In this document: piece by piece, positions 54,364 to 63,728 of the stretch
Position numbering within the stretch: position 1 is the stretch's first letter
Layout: every line of letters starts with the position of its first letter
Source of the DNA: Aquimarina amphilecti
GTDB taxonomy: Bacteria; Bacteroidota; Bacteroidia; Flavobacteriales; Flavobacteriaceae
Assembly (NCBI RefSeq): GCF_900109375.1
Contig: NZ_FOAB01000006.1
Coordinates: forward strand, 186,001 to 250,000
DNA: 64,000 bases
Direction: 5' to 3'
Made by a program: the position numbers and the translations under genes
Notes under the pieces: model-generated
The model's database searches: none
What the model was told of the DNA's origin: nothing
The model's input: the letters and a program-made list of their open reading frames with translations, nothing else

Positions 54364-55836
54364 ATGACAGCACACGAATCCAAAATCGTTGGAGAAGGAC
54401 TTACATACGACGACGTACTTTTAGTCCCTGCATTTTCTGAAATACTACCACGAGAAGTAAGCATTAAAACAAAATTTACGAGAAATATTACGATTAACGT
54501 TCCTATAGTTTCTGCAGCTATGGATACTGTTACAGAAAGTCGTATGGCAATTGCTATGGCGCAAGAAGGAGGGATAGGTGTATTGCATAAAAACATGACC
54601 ATCCAGGAACAGGCGATGAAAGTCCGAAAGGTGAAAAGAGCAGAAAGCGGGATGATCATTGATCCTGTAACATTACCATTAGATGCAAAAGTAGTTGATG
54701 CTAAAAACAATATGCGTGAACATAGCATTGGGGGTATTCCTATAGTTGATGATAATAATAAGTTGTTAGGAATAGTTACGAATAGGGATTTACGTTTTGA
54801 AAAAAATAATGAAAGACCTATATCGGAAGTAATGACTAGTGAAAATCTTGTTACTGTAGGAGAAGGAACATCACTACAGGAAGCTGAAGTGATATTACAG
54901 GATAATAAGATTGAAAAGTTACCAGTTGTTAATCAGGATAATACATTAGTTGGTTTAATAACTTTTAGAGATATTACAAAGTTAACACTAAAACCAAGTG
55001 CTAATAAAGATAGTTTAGGGCGACTTCGAGTTGCAGCTGCTATTGGAGTAACAGGTGATGCAGTAGATCGAGCAGCCGCTTTAGTTGGTGCAGGAGTAGA
55101 TGCAGTAGTCATTGATACAGCTCACGGACATACTAAAGGAGTAGTAGCAGTTTTAAAAGAAGTAAAAAATAAATTTCCGGAATTAGATGTAATTGTTGGG
55201 AATATAGCAACAGGAGAGGCGGCTAAATATTTAGTAGAAGCAGGAGCAGATGCAGTAAAAGTTGGGATTGGACCAGGGTCTATTTGTACAACTAGAGTTG
55301 TTGCTGGAGTAGGATTTCCACAGTTTTCCGCTGTTTTAGAGGTTGCTTCAGCAATTAAAGGATCTGGTGTTCCGGTAATAGCGGATGGCGGAATTAGATA
55401 TACAGGAGATATTCCTAAAGCGATTGCTGCAGGAGCGGATACGGTTATGTTAGGTTCTCTATTAGCAGGTACAAAAGAATCTCCTGGCGAAACAATTATT
55501 TACGAAGGAAGAAAGTTTAAATCCTATCGAGGAATGGGATCTGTCGAAGCAATGAAGAAAGGATCAAAAGATCGTTATTTCCAAGATGTAGAAGATGATA
55601 TTAAAAAATTGGTTCCCGAAGGAATTGTTGGACGTGTGGCATATAAAGGAGAGTTGTATGAAAGTATTCATCAATTCGTAGGTGGATTACGTGCAGGTAT
55701 GGGATATTGTGGATCTAAAGATATCAGAACTCTACAGGATACAGGACGTTTTGTGAAAATTACAGCAAGTGGAATCCACGAGAGTCACCCTCATGATGTG
55801 ACTATTACTAAAGAAGCTCCTAATTATAGTAGGTAA
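54364..55836 (+). CDS. guaB: IMP dehydrogenase
   Basis: 490 residues. NAD-dependent conversion of IMP to XMP, first committed step of GMP synthesis, feeding guaA. N-terminus [18 protein letters not shown], two CBS domains (residues about 95-205) with [10 protein letters not shown], catalytic Cys loop [15 protein letters not shown], the flap after [15 protein letters not shown], and [17 protein letters not shown] at the end. Stands alone between its promoter and a strong terminator. Confidence 0.97.
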   Translation: MTAHESKIVGEGLTYDDVLLVPAFSEILPREVSIKTKFTRNITINVPIVSAAMDTVTESRMAIAMAQEGGIGVLHKNMTIQEQAMKVRKVKRAESGMIIDPVTLPLDAKVVDAKNNMREHSIGGIPIVDDNNKLLGIVTNRDLRFEKNNERPISEVMTSENLVTVGEGTSLQEAEVILQDNKIEKLPVVNQDNTLVGLITFRDITKLTLKPSANKDSLGRLRVAAAIGVTGDAVDRAAALVGAGVDAVVIDTAHGHTKGVVAVLKEVKNKFPELDVIVGNIATGEAAKYLVEAGADAVKVGIGPGSICTTRVVAGVGFPQFSAVLEVASAIKGSGVPVIADGGIRYTGDIPKAIAAGADTVMLGSLLAGTKESPGETIIYEGRKFKSYRGMGSVEAMKKGSKDRYFQDVEDDIKKLVPEGIVGRVAYKGELYESIHQFVGGLRAGMGYCGSKDIRTLQDTGRFVKITASGIHESHPHDVTITKEAPNYSR

Positions 55837-55860
55837 ATAGCTTTTAATTTAAATAGATAA

Positions 55861-55897
55861 AAAAAACGCTTCAAAATTATTTGAAGCGTTTTTTTTT
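55861..55897. terminator. Bidirectional terminator between guaB and the Skp/OmpH gene
   Basis: AACGCTTCAAA (55865-55875) pairs with TTTGAAGCGTT (55880-55890), 4-nt loop, with A and T tracts on both sides. The neighbouring genes converge here. Confidence 0.88.
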
Positions 55898-55917
55898 ACG
55901 AGTACAAATATCTAAGA

Positions 55918-56424
55918 TTACTGTACCGGGATTCCTAATTTTGTCATTACAGTTTTTGTGAGATCGAATTTTGGATCTACATAAGCTAACCCACTACTTG
56001 TAATTGTTAGTACTTGCGTGTATCCTTCAGCTTTAGCAACTTCTTCTAGTACTTTACCTATTTTAGTGTATAAAGGTTGTAGTAATTTATTCTGTTCTAA
56101 TTGTACTAATTGTGAACCATTTTGACGAAATTTAGCAATGTCGTTTTCTAAATTAATAATCTCCTCTTGCTTTGTTTTCTTCATTGGTTCTGTCATTGCA
56201 GCAACACCATCTTGATAAGCTTTTACTTTTGCTTGATACTCATCTACTTTTACTTTTAGATCAGCTTCTAACTTAGTATTGTAAGCTTTAAGGTCTTCCT
56301 GTACTTTTGTGAGTTCAGGCATTTTAGATAGAATAAAATCACTATCAATAGTTCCTACTTTCGATTGTGCTATTGTTTGGGCACTTATAAATAATACTAA
56401 TATTGGAAATAATATGTTTTTCAT
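55918..56424 (-). CDS. OmpH/Skp-like periplasmic chaperone
   Basis: 168 residues with a Sec signal (FISAQTIAQ). Skp fold: KVGTIDSDFILSKMPELTKVQEDLKAYNTKLEADLKVKVDEYQAKVKAYQDG, a long coiled coil with the turn, and the end KIGKVLEEVAKAEGYTQVLTITSSGLAYVDPKFDLTKTVM. Probably holds outer-membrane proteins during assembly. A -7 element is in place (56462-56469). Confidence 0.9.
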   Translation of the reverse strand: MKNILFPILVLFISAQTIAQSKVGTIDSDFILSKMPELTKVQEDLKAYNTKLEADLKVKVDEYQAKVKAYQDGVAAMTEPMKKTKQEEIINLENDIAKFRQNGSQLVQLEQNKLLQPLYTKIGKVLEEVAKAEGYTQVLTITSSGLAYVDPKFDLTKTVMTKLGIPVQ

Positions 56425-56461
56425 TATAACTTTTTCTTTAATTTTTGATTTAGAATTTTTG

Positions 56462-56469
56462 CAAATATA
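56462..56469 (-). promoter_or_regulatory. Promoter -7 element of the Skp/OmpH gene
   Basis: Minus strand reads TATATTTG, matching TAnnTTTG, about 38 nt before the ATG. Confidence 0.6.
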
Positions 56470-56516
56470 TAAGGTCTAAGGCAATATACGTGCCAAGACA
56501 AAAAAAAATAAAAAAT

Positions 56517-56756
56517 CTATTCTTCAAACAATTGTCCACGATGTGGTTTTAAGGCATCTCTTACTTTTTTCATTTCAGAATCAGTTACTATCATATAAGC
56601 AATACAGTGTAGTTCATTAATGTCTTGATATCCTGTAGTTTTAATAGATAGCTCTTCGGAAACAATATATTCATTAAGATGAATTACGTGATGTTGTGCT
56701 GTTTTGCTTGCGACAGGACCTCTGAAGTCCCAAATAAGTTTTAATTTTCTTTCCAA
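56517..56756 (-). CDS. Small conserved-looking protein of unknown function (79 aa)
   Basis: 79 residues, no signal or TM. Starts MERKLKLIWDFRGPVASKTAQHHVIHLNEYI and includes ELHCIAYMIV and ALKPHRGQLFEE. Two His pairs and one Cys. The compact composition and codon use look like a real gene rather than a shadow, and it sits in a run of minus-strand genes. I do not recognise the family. Confidence 0.6.
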   Translation of the reverse strand: MERKLKLIWDFRGPVASKTAQHHVIHLNEYIVSEELSIKTTGYQDINELHCIAYMIVTDSEMKKVRDALKPHRGQLFEE

Positions 56757-56926
56757 ATTTTATAGTTAAGGTTATTGTAAAGTATGTGTTTTTAGGTTTT
56801 GAAAACGCTTTTTTTTAACTTAATATATTCGTATTGGTCCAATATGTTGGCAATATATGCAGAACACTAAAATTTTAAAAGCTATTTAATACTATATTAC
56901 GGTTATGATTCGTTAGAATAAAGAGC

Positions 56927-56956
56927 TTGTAAAACGCTTTAATATTGTTATTTTTG
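56927..56956 (+). promoter_or_regulatory. Promoter of the PpiC/SurA-type operon
   Basis: TTG at 56927-56929 and TATTTTTG at 56949-56956, 19 nt apart, a near-ideal match. Transcription would start near 56963, so the ATG at 56987 is the start rather than 56945. Confidence 0.75.
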
Positions 56957-56986
56957 TCCGATTTGGGACTTTATTTAGAGAGAACT

Positions 56987-58945
56987 ATGCACAAAAAATC
57001 TATCTTATTGTTTTTAACAGTCATCTTTTGTACCATAATGTATGGTCAACAAAAAGACGCTGTATTACTTACTATTAATAACTCACCAGTATATAGGTCA
57101 GAATTTAAAAGAGTATATCTTAAAAATATTGATCTTGTAAAAGATGAATCCCAAAAAGATATTGATGAATATCTAGAGCTTTTTATTAATTATAAATTAA
57201 AGTTAGAAGAAGCTAAGGAACAAGGTCTTGATAAAAAGGAATCTTACATTAAAGAACTTGAAGGGTATAAAAAACAACTTTCTTCTGGCTATCTTACAGA
57301 TATGAAGGCTTCTGATGCTTTAGTAAAAGAAGCGTACGATCGTTTACAAGAAAGAGTAAATGCTAGTCATATTTTGGTGCAAGTAAAACCTAATGCATCA
57401 CCAAAAGATACGTTGGCGGCATATCAAAGAATAATAGAAGCAAGAAATAAAATTATTAAAGGAGCTGATTTTAAAGAAACTGCTATTCAGTACAGTCAGG
57501 ATCCTTCTGCTAAAAAAAATGGAGGTGATTTAGGTTGGTTTTCAGCGTTTAGAATGGTGTACCCTTTTGAACAAGCAGCTTTTACTACTCCAGTAGGAGA
57601 TGTTTCAGAACCTTTTAAAACTCGTTTTGGATATCACATAGTAAAGGTAAATGAGAAAGAAAAATCTTTAGGAGAAGTTACGGTTGCTCATATTATGGTT
57701 GCTTTTAATAAGGATAGAACAGAAAATCAGGCAGAAGAAAGAATTAATGAAATAAGGACACAACTTAAAACAGATGCTTCTTTTGAATCTTTAGCAAAAC
57801 AATATAGTGATGATCGTAACACGGCCGTGAACGGCGGTAAAATTAATCGATTTGGACGAGGAGCATTAAATTCGGAAGATTTTGAGAAAGTAGCTTTTGC
57901 TTTACAATCTACTGGAGAATTATCAAAACCTGTAAAAACAAAGTATGGGTGGCACCTTATAAAGTTGTTAGAAAAACATCCACCAAAAACTTTTGATGAG
58001 TTAAAAGGAGAACTTACTCAGAGAATTAAAAAAGATAGTAGATCTCAGCTGATAACAAAATCATTTATAAATTCTCTTAAAGAGAAATATGGTTTAAAAA
58101 GAAATGAAGAAGCGATATCTTATTTCCAAAAGAACGTACCGGCAACAATATTTAATGAAAAATGGGAGATACCAACTGAAGATAAGAATCTTACTAAGAC
58201 TGTATTTTTAATAGGAAAAGAAAGTTTTTCTTATTTAGATTTCGCAAAGTTTTTGCAACAGAAAGCAACTCGTAAGACCAGTACAAAAGATGTTTCTTTG
58301 TTTGTAGAGAATGTTTATGATAATTATGAATCGGCTAAACTACTCCAGTATTATGAGGAACATTTAGAGTCAGATAATCAGGATTTTGCCAATGTGATTT
58401 CAGAATATAGAGATGGGTTGTTATTATTCGATCTTATGGAATCCAAGATATGGAACGCTGCTAAAGATGATTCTATTGGACTTCAAAAATTTTATACATC
58501 TAGAAAAGATACCTATATAAAAGATGAAAGTTATAAGGTAATAAAGGCTTCTTCTTCGAATAAGGAGTTGATAAACAAAGTGAAAGTACAAATTGAAAAA
58601 AGTAACGCTATTGAAGATATTAAAAAAGAAGTAAATATCTCTGATACTAATATGGTGCTTTTTACAGAAGAAGAATTAACTAAAAATACAGACAAGTTAA
58701 CGGATAAATTTTCTGGACAAAAAGAGCAGATTGTTGTTGTCGAGGAAGATGATTATATAACCTTGATCAAGGTCGTAGAAGTACTTCCTTCTAGAATTAA
58801 AACTTTTGAAGAAACAAAAGGTAAAGTTATCAATGATTTTCAAGAAGATTTAGAAAAGAAATGGTTGAGTGAGCTTAGGAAAAAATATTCTATAGAGTTA
58901 AATAAAAAGACTTTAAAACAAATTAAAAAAGAATTAGCTATATAG
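56987..58945 (+). CDS. Periplasmic peptidyl-prolyl isomerase with two rotamase domains (SurA/PpiC-like)
   Basis: 652 residues with a Sec signal (FCTIMYGQ). An N-terminal SurA-like helical region, then two parvulin (PpiC) domains: first at ASHILVQVKPNASPKDT to EPFKTRFGYHIVKV, second at VAHIMVAFNKDRTE to KPVKTKYGWHLIKL. The last 250 residues are helical. Likely a chaperone/PPIase for outer-membrane proteins. Start of an operon: the next gene follows directly at 58946 after the stop. Confidence 0.93.
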   Translation: MHKKSILLFLTVIFCTIMYGQQKDAVLLTINNSPVYRSEFKRVYLKNIDLVKDESQKDIDEYLELFINYKLKLEEAKEQGLDKKESYIKELEGYKKQLSSGYLTDMKASDALVKEAYDRLQERVNASHILVQVKPNASPKDTLAAYQRIIEARNKIIKGADFKETAIQYSQDPSAKKNGGDLGWFSAFRMVYPFEQAAFTTPVGDVSEPFKTRFGYHIVKVNEKEKSLGEVTVAHIMVAFNKDRTENQAEERINEIRTQLKTDASFESLAKQYSDDRNTAVNGGKINRFGRGALNSEDFEKVAFALQSTGELSKPVKTKYGWHLIKLLEKHPPKTFDELKGELTQRIKKDSRSQLITKSFINSLKEKYGLKRNEEAISYFQKNVPATIFNEKWEIPTEDKNLTKTVFLIGKESFSYLDFAKFLQQKATRKTSTKDVSLFVENVYDNYESAKLLQYYEEHLESDNQDFANVISEYRDGLLLFDLMESKIWNAAKDDSIGLQKFYTSRKDTYIKDESYKVIKASSSNKELINKVKVQIEKSNAIEDIKKEVNISDTNMVLFTEEELTKNTDKLTDKFSGQKEQIVVVEEDDYITLIKVVEVLPSRIKTFEETKGKVINDFQEDLEKKWLSELRKKYSIELNKKTLKQIKKELAI

Positions 58946-59794
58946 ATGAGGTTTATCTTTAATATAATATTACTTTTTGTGTTAGCCTCTTGTGGGAATA
59001 TAAACCGAAATGCGAACAAAGAGGTAGTCGCAAGAGTTAATGAAACATACTTATATAAAGACGATATAAAAGATCTTGTTCCAAAGGGAACAGCTATAGA
59101 GGATAGTACTAACATAGTAAATAATTATATTAATATCTGGGCAACTAGACAGTTGTTTATTGATCAATCAAAAAGAAATCTTACGGAAGCAGAACTTCAG
59201 GAATTTGATAATCTAGTAGAGGATTATAAAAGTACTTTATATATCAATGCTTATAAAGATGCTGTGATCAATAAATCCATTAACATGGAGATTACCAAAG
59301 ATGATATGACATCTTATTATTCAGAAAATTTAGAAAATTTTATTCTTAATGAAGAGTTGGTAAAGCTACGTTACTTACATTTGCCACCTGATTATAAAAA
59401 TATTGTTGCAACGCAAACACGTTTTAATCGTTTTAATGAAGAGGATCTTGATGAACTGCTTAGTAAAAAAATAGAGTTTGCCACGTTTTCCTTTAATGAT
59501 TCTGTTTGGGTTCAGTTTGATCAAGTATTAAATAAAATACCTGTTCTTAAGAATCAAGATAGAAATAAGATTTTAAAAGATGGTAAATATGTGCAGTTGC
59601 GTGACTCTTTAGGAGTATATATGATTAAAATTAAAGAAGTGCTTAAGAAAAAAGAAACAGCACCTTTAGATTATATAAAACCGACAATAAGGCAAATCAT
59701 ATTGAATAAAAGAAAGCGGGAGCTGATAAAAAAATTAGAAAAGGATATCACGAAAGATGCAATTAAAAACAAACAATTTGAAATATACAATTAA
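58946..59794 (+). CDS. SurA-like lipoprotein without a recognisable rotamase domain
   Basis: 282 residues with a lipoprotein signal (LFVLASCG, lipobox ASC). An N-terminal SurA-type segment (VVARVNETYLYKDDI) precedes helices. The parvulin motif is not visible, so it probably serves as a chaperone only. Its 3' end overlaps the next gene by 38 bp. It lies between two PPIase genes, and all three likely act together on outer-membrane proteins. Confidence 0.8.
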   Translation: MRFIFNIILLFVLASCGNINRNANKEVVARVNETYLYKDDIKDLVPKGTAIEDSTNIVNNYINIWATRQLFIDQSKRNLTEAELQEFDNLVEDYKSTLYINAYKDAVINKSINMEITKDDMTSYYSENLENFILNEELVKLRYLHLPPDYKNIVATQTRFNRFNEEDLDELLSKKIEFATFSFNDSVWVQFDQVLNKIPVLKNQDRNKILKDGKYVQLRDSLGVYMIKIKEVLKKKETAPLDYIKPTIRQIILNKRKRELIKKLEKDITKDAIKNKQFEIYN

Positions 59795-61208
59795 GAATAC
59801 TATTTGTATAGCTGTATTGCTATTATGTAGCACCGGTGCTCAGATCTATGCTCAGGAGATTATTGAAGATGTAAAAAAGGAAGTTGAGACAAAGAAAGAT
59901 TCTGTAAATCCATTCCAAAGAATTAAGATTGATGGAGTTGCCGCTGTAATAGGAGAATATGTAATATTGGAAAGTGATATTACGATTGCTTACCAGCAAT
60001 TGATAAGCGAAGGAGTTTCTGCGGGAGATGTTAGTCGTTGTGAATTAGCAGGAAGTTTGTTTGAAAACAAATTATATGCACACCACGCAGTACAAGATAG
60101 TGTTATCGTAACAGATGCTGAGGTGAATTCGATGGTTGATCAGCAATTGAGTTATATGACAAGAGAGCTTGGAACTCTGGATAAAGTTTTAAAATTCTAT
60201 AGAAAAGAAAGTGAAGAGGATTTTAGAAAAGAACTTTTTGAAATTAATAAGGGAAATAGACTTGCAGAACAAATGCGTTCTAAAATAGTAGAAGATGTAG
60301 AGATTACACCGGAAGAAGTGAGAGAGTTTTTTGATGAAATTCCAGAAGCTGAAAGACCTCTTTTTGGAACGGAATTAGAACTTGCTCAGATAGTAATAGA
60401 TCCAAAAATACCAGATGAAGAAGAGCAAAAAGTAATCGATAGGTTAAAACAGTTTAGAACGGATATTGTAGAGAATGGTAGTAGTTTTGCAACCAAAGCA
60501 GTTTTATACTCTCAAGATCCAGGATCGAAATCAAAAGGAGGAAAATATACATTAAATAGACAAACACCTTTTGCTAAAGAATTTAAAGATGTTGCTTTTA
60601 GTTTGCAGGTAGGAGAAGTTAGTGAACCTTTTAAGACAGATTTTGGTTGGCATATTATACAATTGGATAAAATTAGAGGAGAAGAAATTGATGTAAGGCA
60701 TATTTTATTGATTCCGGATGTTACTAGAGAAAGTGTTGATGTAGCACAAAAACTTGTTGATTCGGTTCGTACTGCAGTAGTTTCTGGGAATATCGGTTTT
60801 AAAGAAGCTGCTAGGAAATTTAGTGACGAAAAAGAAACTAAGGAAGATGGAGGACAATTACTAAATCCTACAACAGGGGATACACGTTTTGAACTTACCA
60901 AAATTGATCCTATATTGTACGATCAAGTATCAAAATTAAAAACGAATGAAGTTTCGTTAGTAATTCCAGACCAAGATCGTCAAGGACGTAAAAAATTTAA
61001 ATTGATTACTGTACTAAATCGTTTTGATGAGCATATAGCAGATTATTCTAAAGATTATTTAAAAATACAGGAGCTAGCACTTAGAAAAAAGCAAATAGAG
61101 GCAATAAGAGCTTGGCAGGAAGAAAAAATTAATGATACCTATATAAAAATTAATGGAGAGTACAGAGACTGTGAGTATAGCGGTAACTGGTTAAAAAAAG
61201 AAAAATAA
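59757..61208 (+). CDS. SurA-like peptidyl-prolyl isomerase
   Basis: 483 residues with an N-terminal signal (CIAVLLLCSTGAQIYAQ). SurA N-domain VAAVIGEYVILESDITIAYQQLISEG, then two parvulin domains: ELAQIVIDPKIPDEEEQKV to SEPFKTDFGWHIIQL, and VRHILLIPDVTRESVDVA. Length and order fit SurA (E. coli 428 residues). It overlaps the lipoprotein gene by 38 bp and is followed 1 bp later by a MoxR gene. Confidence 0.92.
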   Translation: MQLKTNNLKYTIKNTICIAVLLLCSTGAQIYAQEIIEDVKKEVETKKDSVNPFQRIKIDGVAAVIGEYVILESDITIAYQQLISEGVSAGDVSRCELAGSLFENKLYAHHAVQDSVIVTDAEVNSMVDQQLSYMTRELGTLDKVLKFYRKESEEDFRKELFEINKGNRLAEQMRSKIVEDVEITPEEVREFFDEIPEAERPLFGTELELAQIVIDPKIPDEEEQKVIDRLKQFRTDIVENGSSFATKAVLYSQDPGSKSKGGKYTLNRQTPFAKEFKDVAFSLQVGEVSEPFKTDFGWHIIQLDKIRGEEIDVRHILLIPDVTRESVDVAQKLVDSVRTAVVSGNIGFKEAARKFSDEKETKEDGGQLLNPTTGDTRFELTKIDPILYDQVSKLKTNEVSLVIPDQDRQGRKKFKLITVLNRFDEHIADYSKDYLKIQELALRKKQIEAIRAWQEEKINDTYIKINGEYRDCEYSGNWLKKEK

Positions 61209-61209
61209 T

Positions 61210-62163
61210 ATGTCTGACGTTGCAGCAGTAGAAAAACTGGTAAGCAAACATACCGAACTCAAAAAAGAAATAGCTAAAATAATCATAGGTCAGGAAGAAG
61301 TAATCGATCAGATACTAATTTCTGTATTTTCTGGAGGTCATGCCTTATTGATAGGTGTTCCTGGATTGGCAAAAACGTTAATGGTAAATACCATTTCCAA
61401 AGCTCTAGGATTGGATTTTAAGAGAATTCAGTTTACTCCTGACTTAATGCCAAGTGATATATTAGGAAGTGAAATCTTAGATGAATCTAGACATTTTAAA
61501 TTTATAAAAGGCCCTATATTTTCTAACATTATTTTAGCAGATGAAATAAATAGGACTCCTCCAAAAACACAGGCAGCTTTATTAGAAGCAATGCAGGAAA
61601 GAGCAGTGACTGTTGCCGGTCATCACTATAAATTAGATTTACCATATTTTGTTTTAGCTACGCAAAACCCAATTGAGCAAGAAGGTACCTATCCTTTGCC
61701 AGAAGCACAATTAGATAGGTTTATGTTTGCCATAGAATTGAAATACCCTAGTTTCCAAGAAGAGGTAGAAGTTGTAAAAAGTACCACTGGAGATACTTCG
61801 GTAACGATTAATTCTTTATTTACAGCACAAGAAATTATAGATTTCCAACAATTAATTCGTCGTATTCCTGTAGCTGATAATGTGGTGGAATATGCTGTTT
61901 CCATGGTTTCTAAAACAAGACCTAATGGAGAATCTGCAACAGACTTAGTAAAAAGTTATATAGATTGGGGTGCAGGTCCAAGAGCATCACAAAATCTAAT
62001 TCTAGCCGCAAAAGCAAATGCTGCTGTAAAAGGTAAATTTTCTCCTGATATAGAAGATGTGCAAGCGGTAGCAATGGGGATTTTACGTCATCGTATGATT
62101 AAAAACTACAAAGCAGAAGCAGAAGGAGTAAGTATAGAGGATATTATTCAAAGCTTATTTTAA
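61210..62163 (+). CDS. MoxR-type AAA ATPase
   Basis: 317 residues. Walker A GVPGLAKT, Walker B LADEINR, sensor and arginine regions ATQNPIEQEGTYPLPEAQLDRFMF. MoxR ATPases act as chaperones in assembly of protein complexes and often pair with VWA-domain partners; none is visible here, only the PPIase genes. Gap of 1 bp behind surA-like gene. Last gene of the operon, with a terminator after it. Confidence 0.93.
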   Translation: MSDVAAVEKLVSKHTELKKEIAKIIIGQEEVIDQILISVFSGGHALLIGVPGLAKTLMVNTISKALGLDFKRIQFTPDLMPSDILGSEILDESRHFKFIKGPIFSNIILADEINRTPPKTQAALLEAMQERAVTVAGHHYKLDLPYFVLATQNPIEQEGTYPLPEAQLDRFMFAIELKYPSFQEEVEVVKSTTGDTSVTINSLFTAQEIIDFQQLIRRIPVADNVVEYAVSMVSKTRPNGESATDLVKSYIDWGAGPRASQNLILAAKANAAVKGKFSPDIEDVQAVAMGILRHRMIKNYKAEAEGVSIEDIIQSLF

Positions 62164-62616
62164 GAATCAAGTTAATCTCTTGGTTTCAGAAAAGTCATTT
62201 TTACAATACTATTTATCGAAATAAAAAAGAAAAGCCCATTTAAGTAGGAAATGGGCTTTATACAATTATGAATGATTGAATTTTTTGGTAATGAATACTT
62301 GGGGAAAATCATCACCAGATATCTTCAATTTCAGTGCGCGAAAATAATAGAATAAGGGGAAATAACCCCGTTTTTAACATTTCTTTAATCCTCTTTTAAG
62401 GGTTTGTAAAGAAATCATAAAGACTGATTTGAAATATTTTAACCTTAATCAAGTCCTAGGAACTAGTTGTAAGTACTTGTGCTGTGTTTTACCTGCGTGT
62501 TGTCTATCCTTTTTTTTGATATTTTTCATCTAATAATTAAACCTTTTTGATTTATATGAGTCTTAGTATTGAACGTTCATTAAAAATATAGTTGAATAAT
62601 TAAGAAAAATAGATAG
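62164..62616. other. Intergenic region after the MoxR gene
   Basis: No gene seen. Holds the operon terminator (62229-62262), a second hairpin GGGG-N6-CCCC near 62356-62369 followed by GTTTTT, a 9-bp dyad ATTTCTTTA/TAAAGAAAT (62379-62415), and a palindrome TGAACGTTCA (62570-62579), 37 bp before the next gene. Confidence 0.5.
62229..62262 (+). terminator. Terminator of the SurA-MoxR operon
   Basis: AAAGCCCATTT (62231-62241) pairs with AAATGGGCTTT (62249-62259), 7-nt loop, followed by T-rich sequence; 66 bp after the moxR stop. Confidence 0.85.
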
Positions 62617-63099
62617 ATGAAAAATAGTATAACCTACATAATGATTTTGTTTCTGGGAGCTTTGACGATGTCGGCTCAATCAGAAGACATGAAAGATAGA
62701 AGAACAGATCGTAAGGAAAGAATGGAGTTAAGAAAAGAATTTAATGAAAGCTTATCGGATGATCAAAAAGCTCAATTAGATTCTCAGAGAGAATTACATA
62801 AAGAGCATAAAAAGGTTTTTAAAGAAACATATACAGAAGAACAGTTACAGATTGTGAAAAATGAGGACCTTTCTAGAAAAGGGAAGCATAAAGCTTTAAA
62901 CCCTACATTAAGTGATCAGCAGAAGGCATTAAAGAAGACTCAAAAAGAGGAAATGAAAGCTGCAAAAACTAAGTTTGAAGCTTCTCTTAGTGAAGAGCAG
63001 TTAAAGAAATATGAGGAAGTAAAAAAGAAAGGTCACAGAAAAGGAAAAAGAGGACGTAAAGGACATAACGGAAAAAAAGAAGATAAAGAAGAGAATTAA
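62617..63099 (+). CDS. Spy/CpxP-like charged exported protein
   Basis: 160 residues with a Sec signal (LGALTMSAQ). Highly charged, helical, with repeated SDDQKAQLDS, TEEQLQIVKN, SDQQKALKKT and SEEQLKKYEE units resembling the LTxxQ repeats of Spy/CpxP chaperones. The tail is a basic Gly/His/Lys stretch (GHRKGKRGRKGHNGKK). Possibly a periplasmic stress chaperone; the TGAACGTTCA palindrome upstream may bind its regulator. Confidence 0.8.
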   Translation: MKNSITYIMILFLGALTMSAQSEDMKDRRTDRKERMELRKEFNESLSDDQKAQLDSQRELHKEHKKVFKETYTEEQLQIVKNEDLSRKGKHKALNPTLSDQQKALKKTQKEEMKAAKTKFEASLSEEQLKKYEEVKKKGHRKGKRGRKGHNGKKEDKEEN

Positions 63100-63728
63100 A
63101 TTTAGTTTATTTTGTGTAGAAAGGGTGAAGTTGATAAAACTTCACTCTTTTTGTGTTTTTATGTTAAAAATGATTGTTTTTGAATCAATAACTTAATAAT
63201 TTACTACAACGTTTTCGTAATTCTTAAAGAAGGCTATTAAAATATTAGATGTTTTTTTATGTGATTGCCATTTTAGTAGTTCCAAAATTGATAATTTATA
63301 CAATTACAAGTGATATTTTTTTCAAAAATGCAAAAACGGGTTATTAGGGGTATTCATTTAATAAAATCCTTTAAAATTCGTATTTTCGTCAGACTTTTCA
63401 ATACGTATTATAAAGCAGTATTGCTCTCGATATAGATATAATAAAAAAGGTGTAAATCTAAGTTACAGAAGCTCAGGATGTTGTTTCTTAATGAAGAATA
63501 TATCTTTACTATGATTGTATGAAATTATAGTGATATTTTTTGAAAAATTGAGTTAAATAAGAATGTTGAAAAGATGTAAGGACTACCATAATTTCACTAC
63601 CTAATGTATAGCTTGTCATTATGTAATAATATAAATATAATAGGGCTTTTTCTATTATTGACAAGTAGGAGAAATTTATCGTTTTCCAAACATTTATATT
63701 AAACCAGGAAAGAATTCTATTACGTACT
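63100..63728. other. Intergenic region upstream of acnB
   Basis: No gene seen over 629 bp. Contains a terminator for the previous gene (63120-63152, GGTGAAGTT/AACTTCACT) and a near-consensus TATTTTCG at 63381-63388. A minus-strand frame at 63509-63736 overlaps the acnB start and has no gene-like features. Confidence 0.5.
63120..63152 (+). terminator. Terminator of the Spy-like gene
   Basis: AAGGGTGAAGTT pairs with AACTTCACTCTT (one G-U) around a 4-nt loop, then a T-rich run. Confidence 0.75.

Noticed and set aside
60512-60901. Minus-strand frame of 129 residues in the SurA-like gene
   Set aside because: Opposite a conserved parvulin domain; no gene features.
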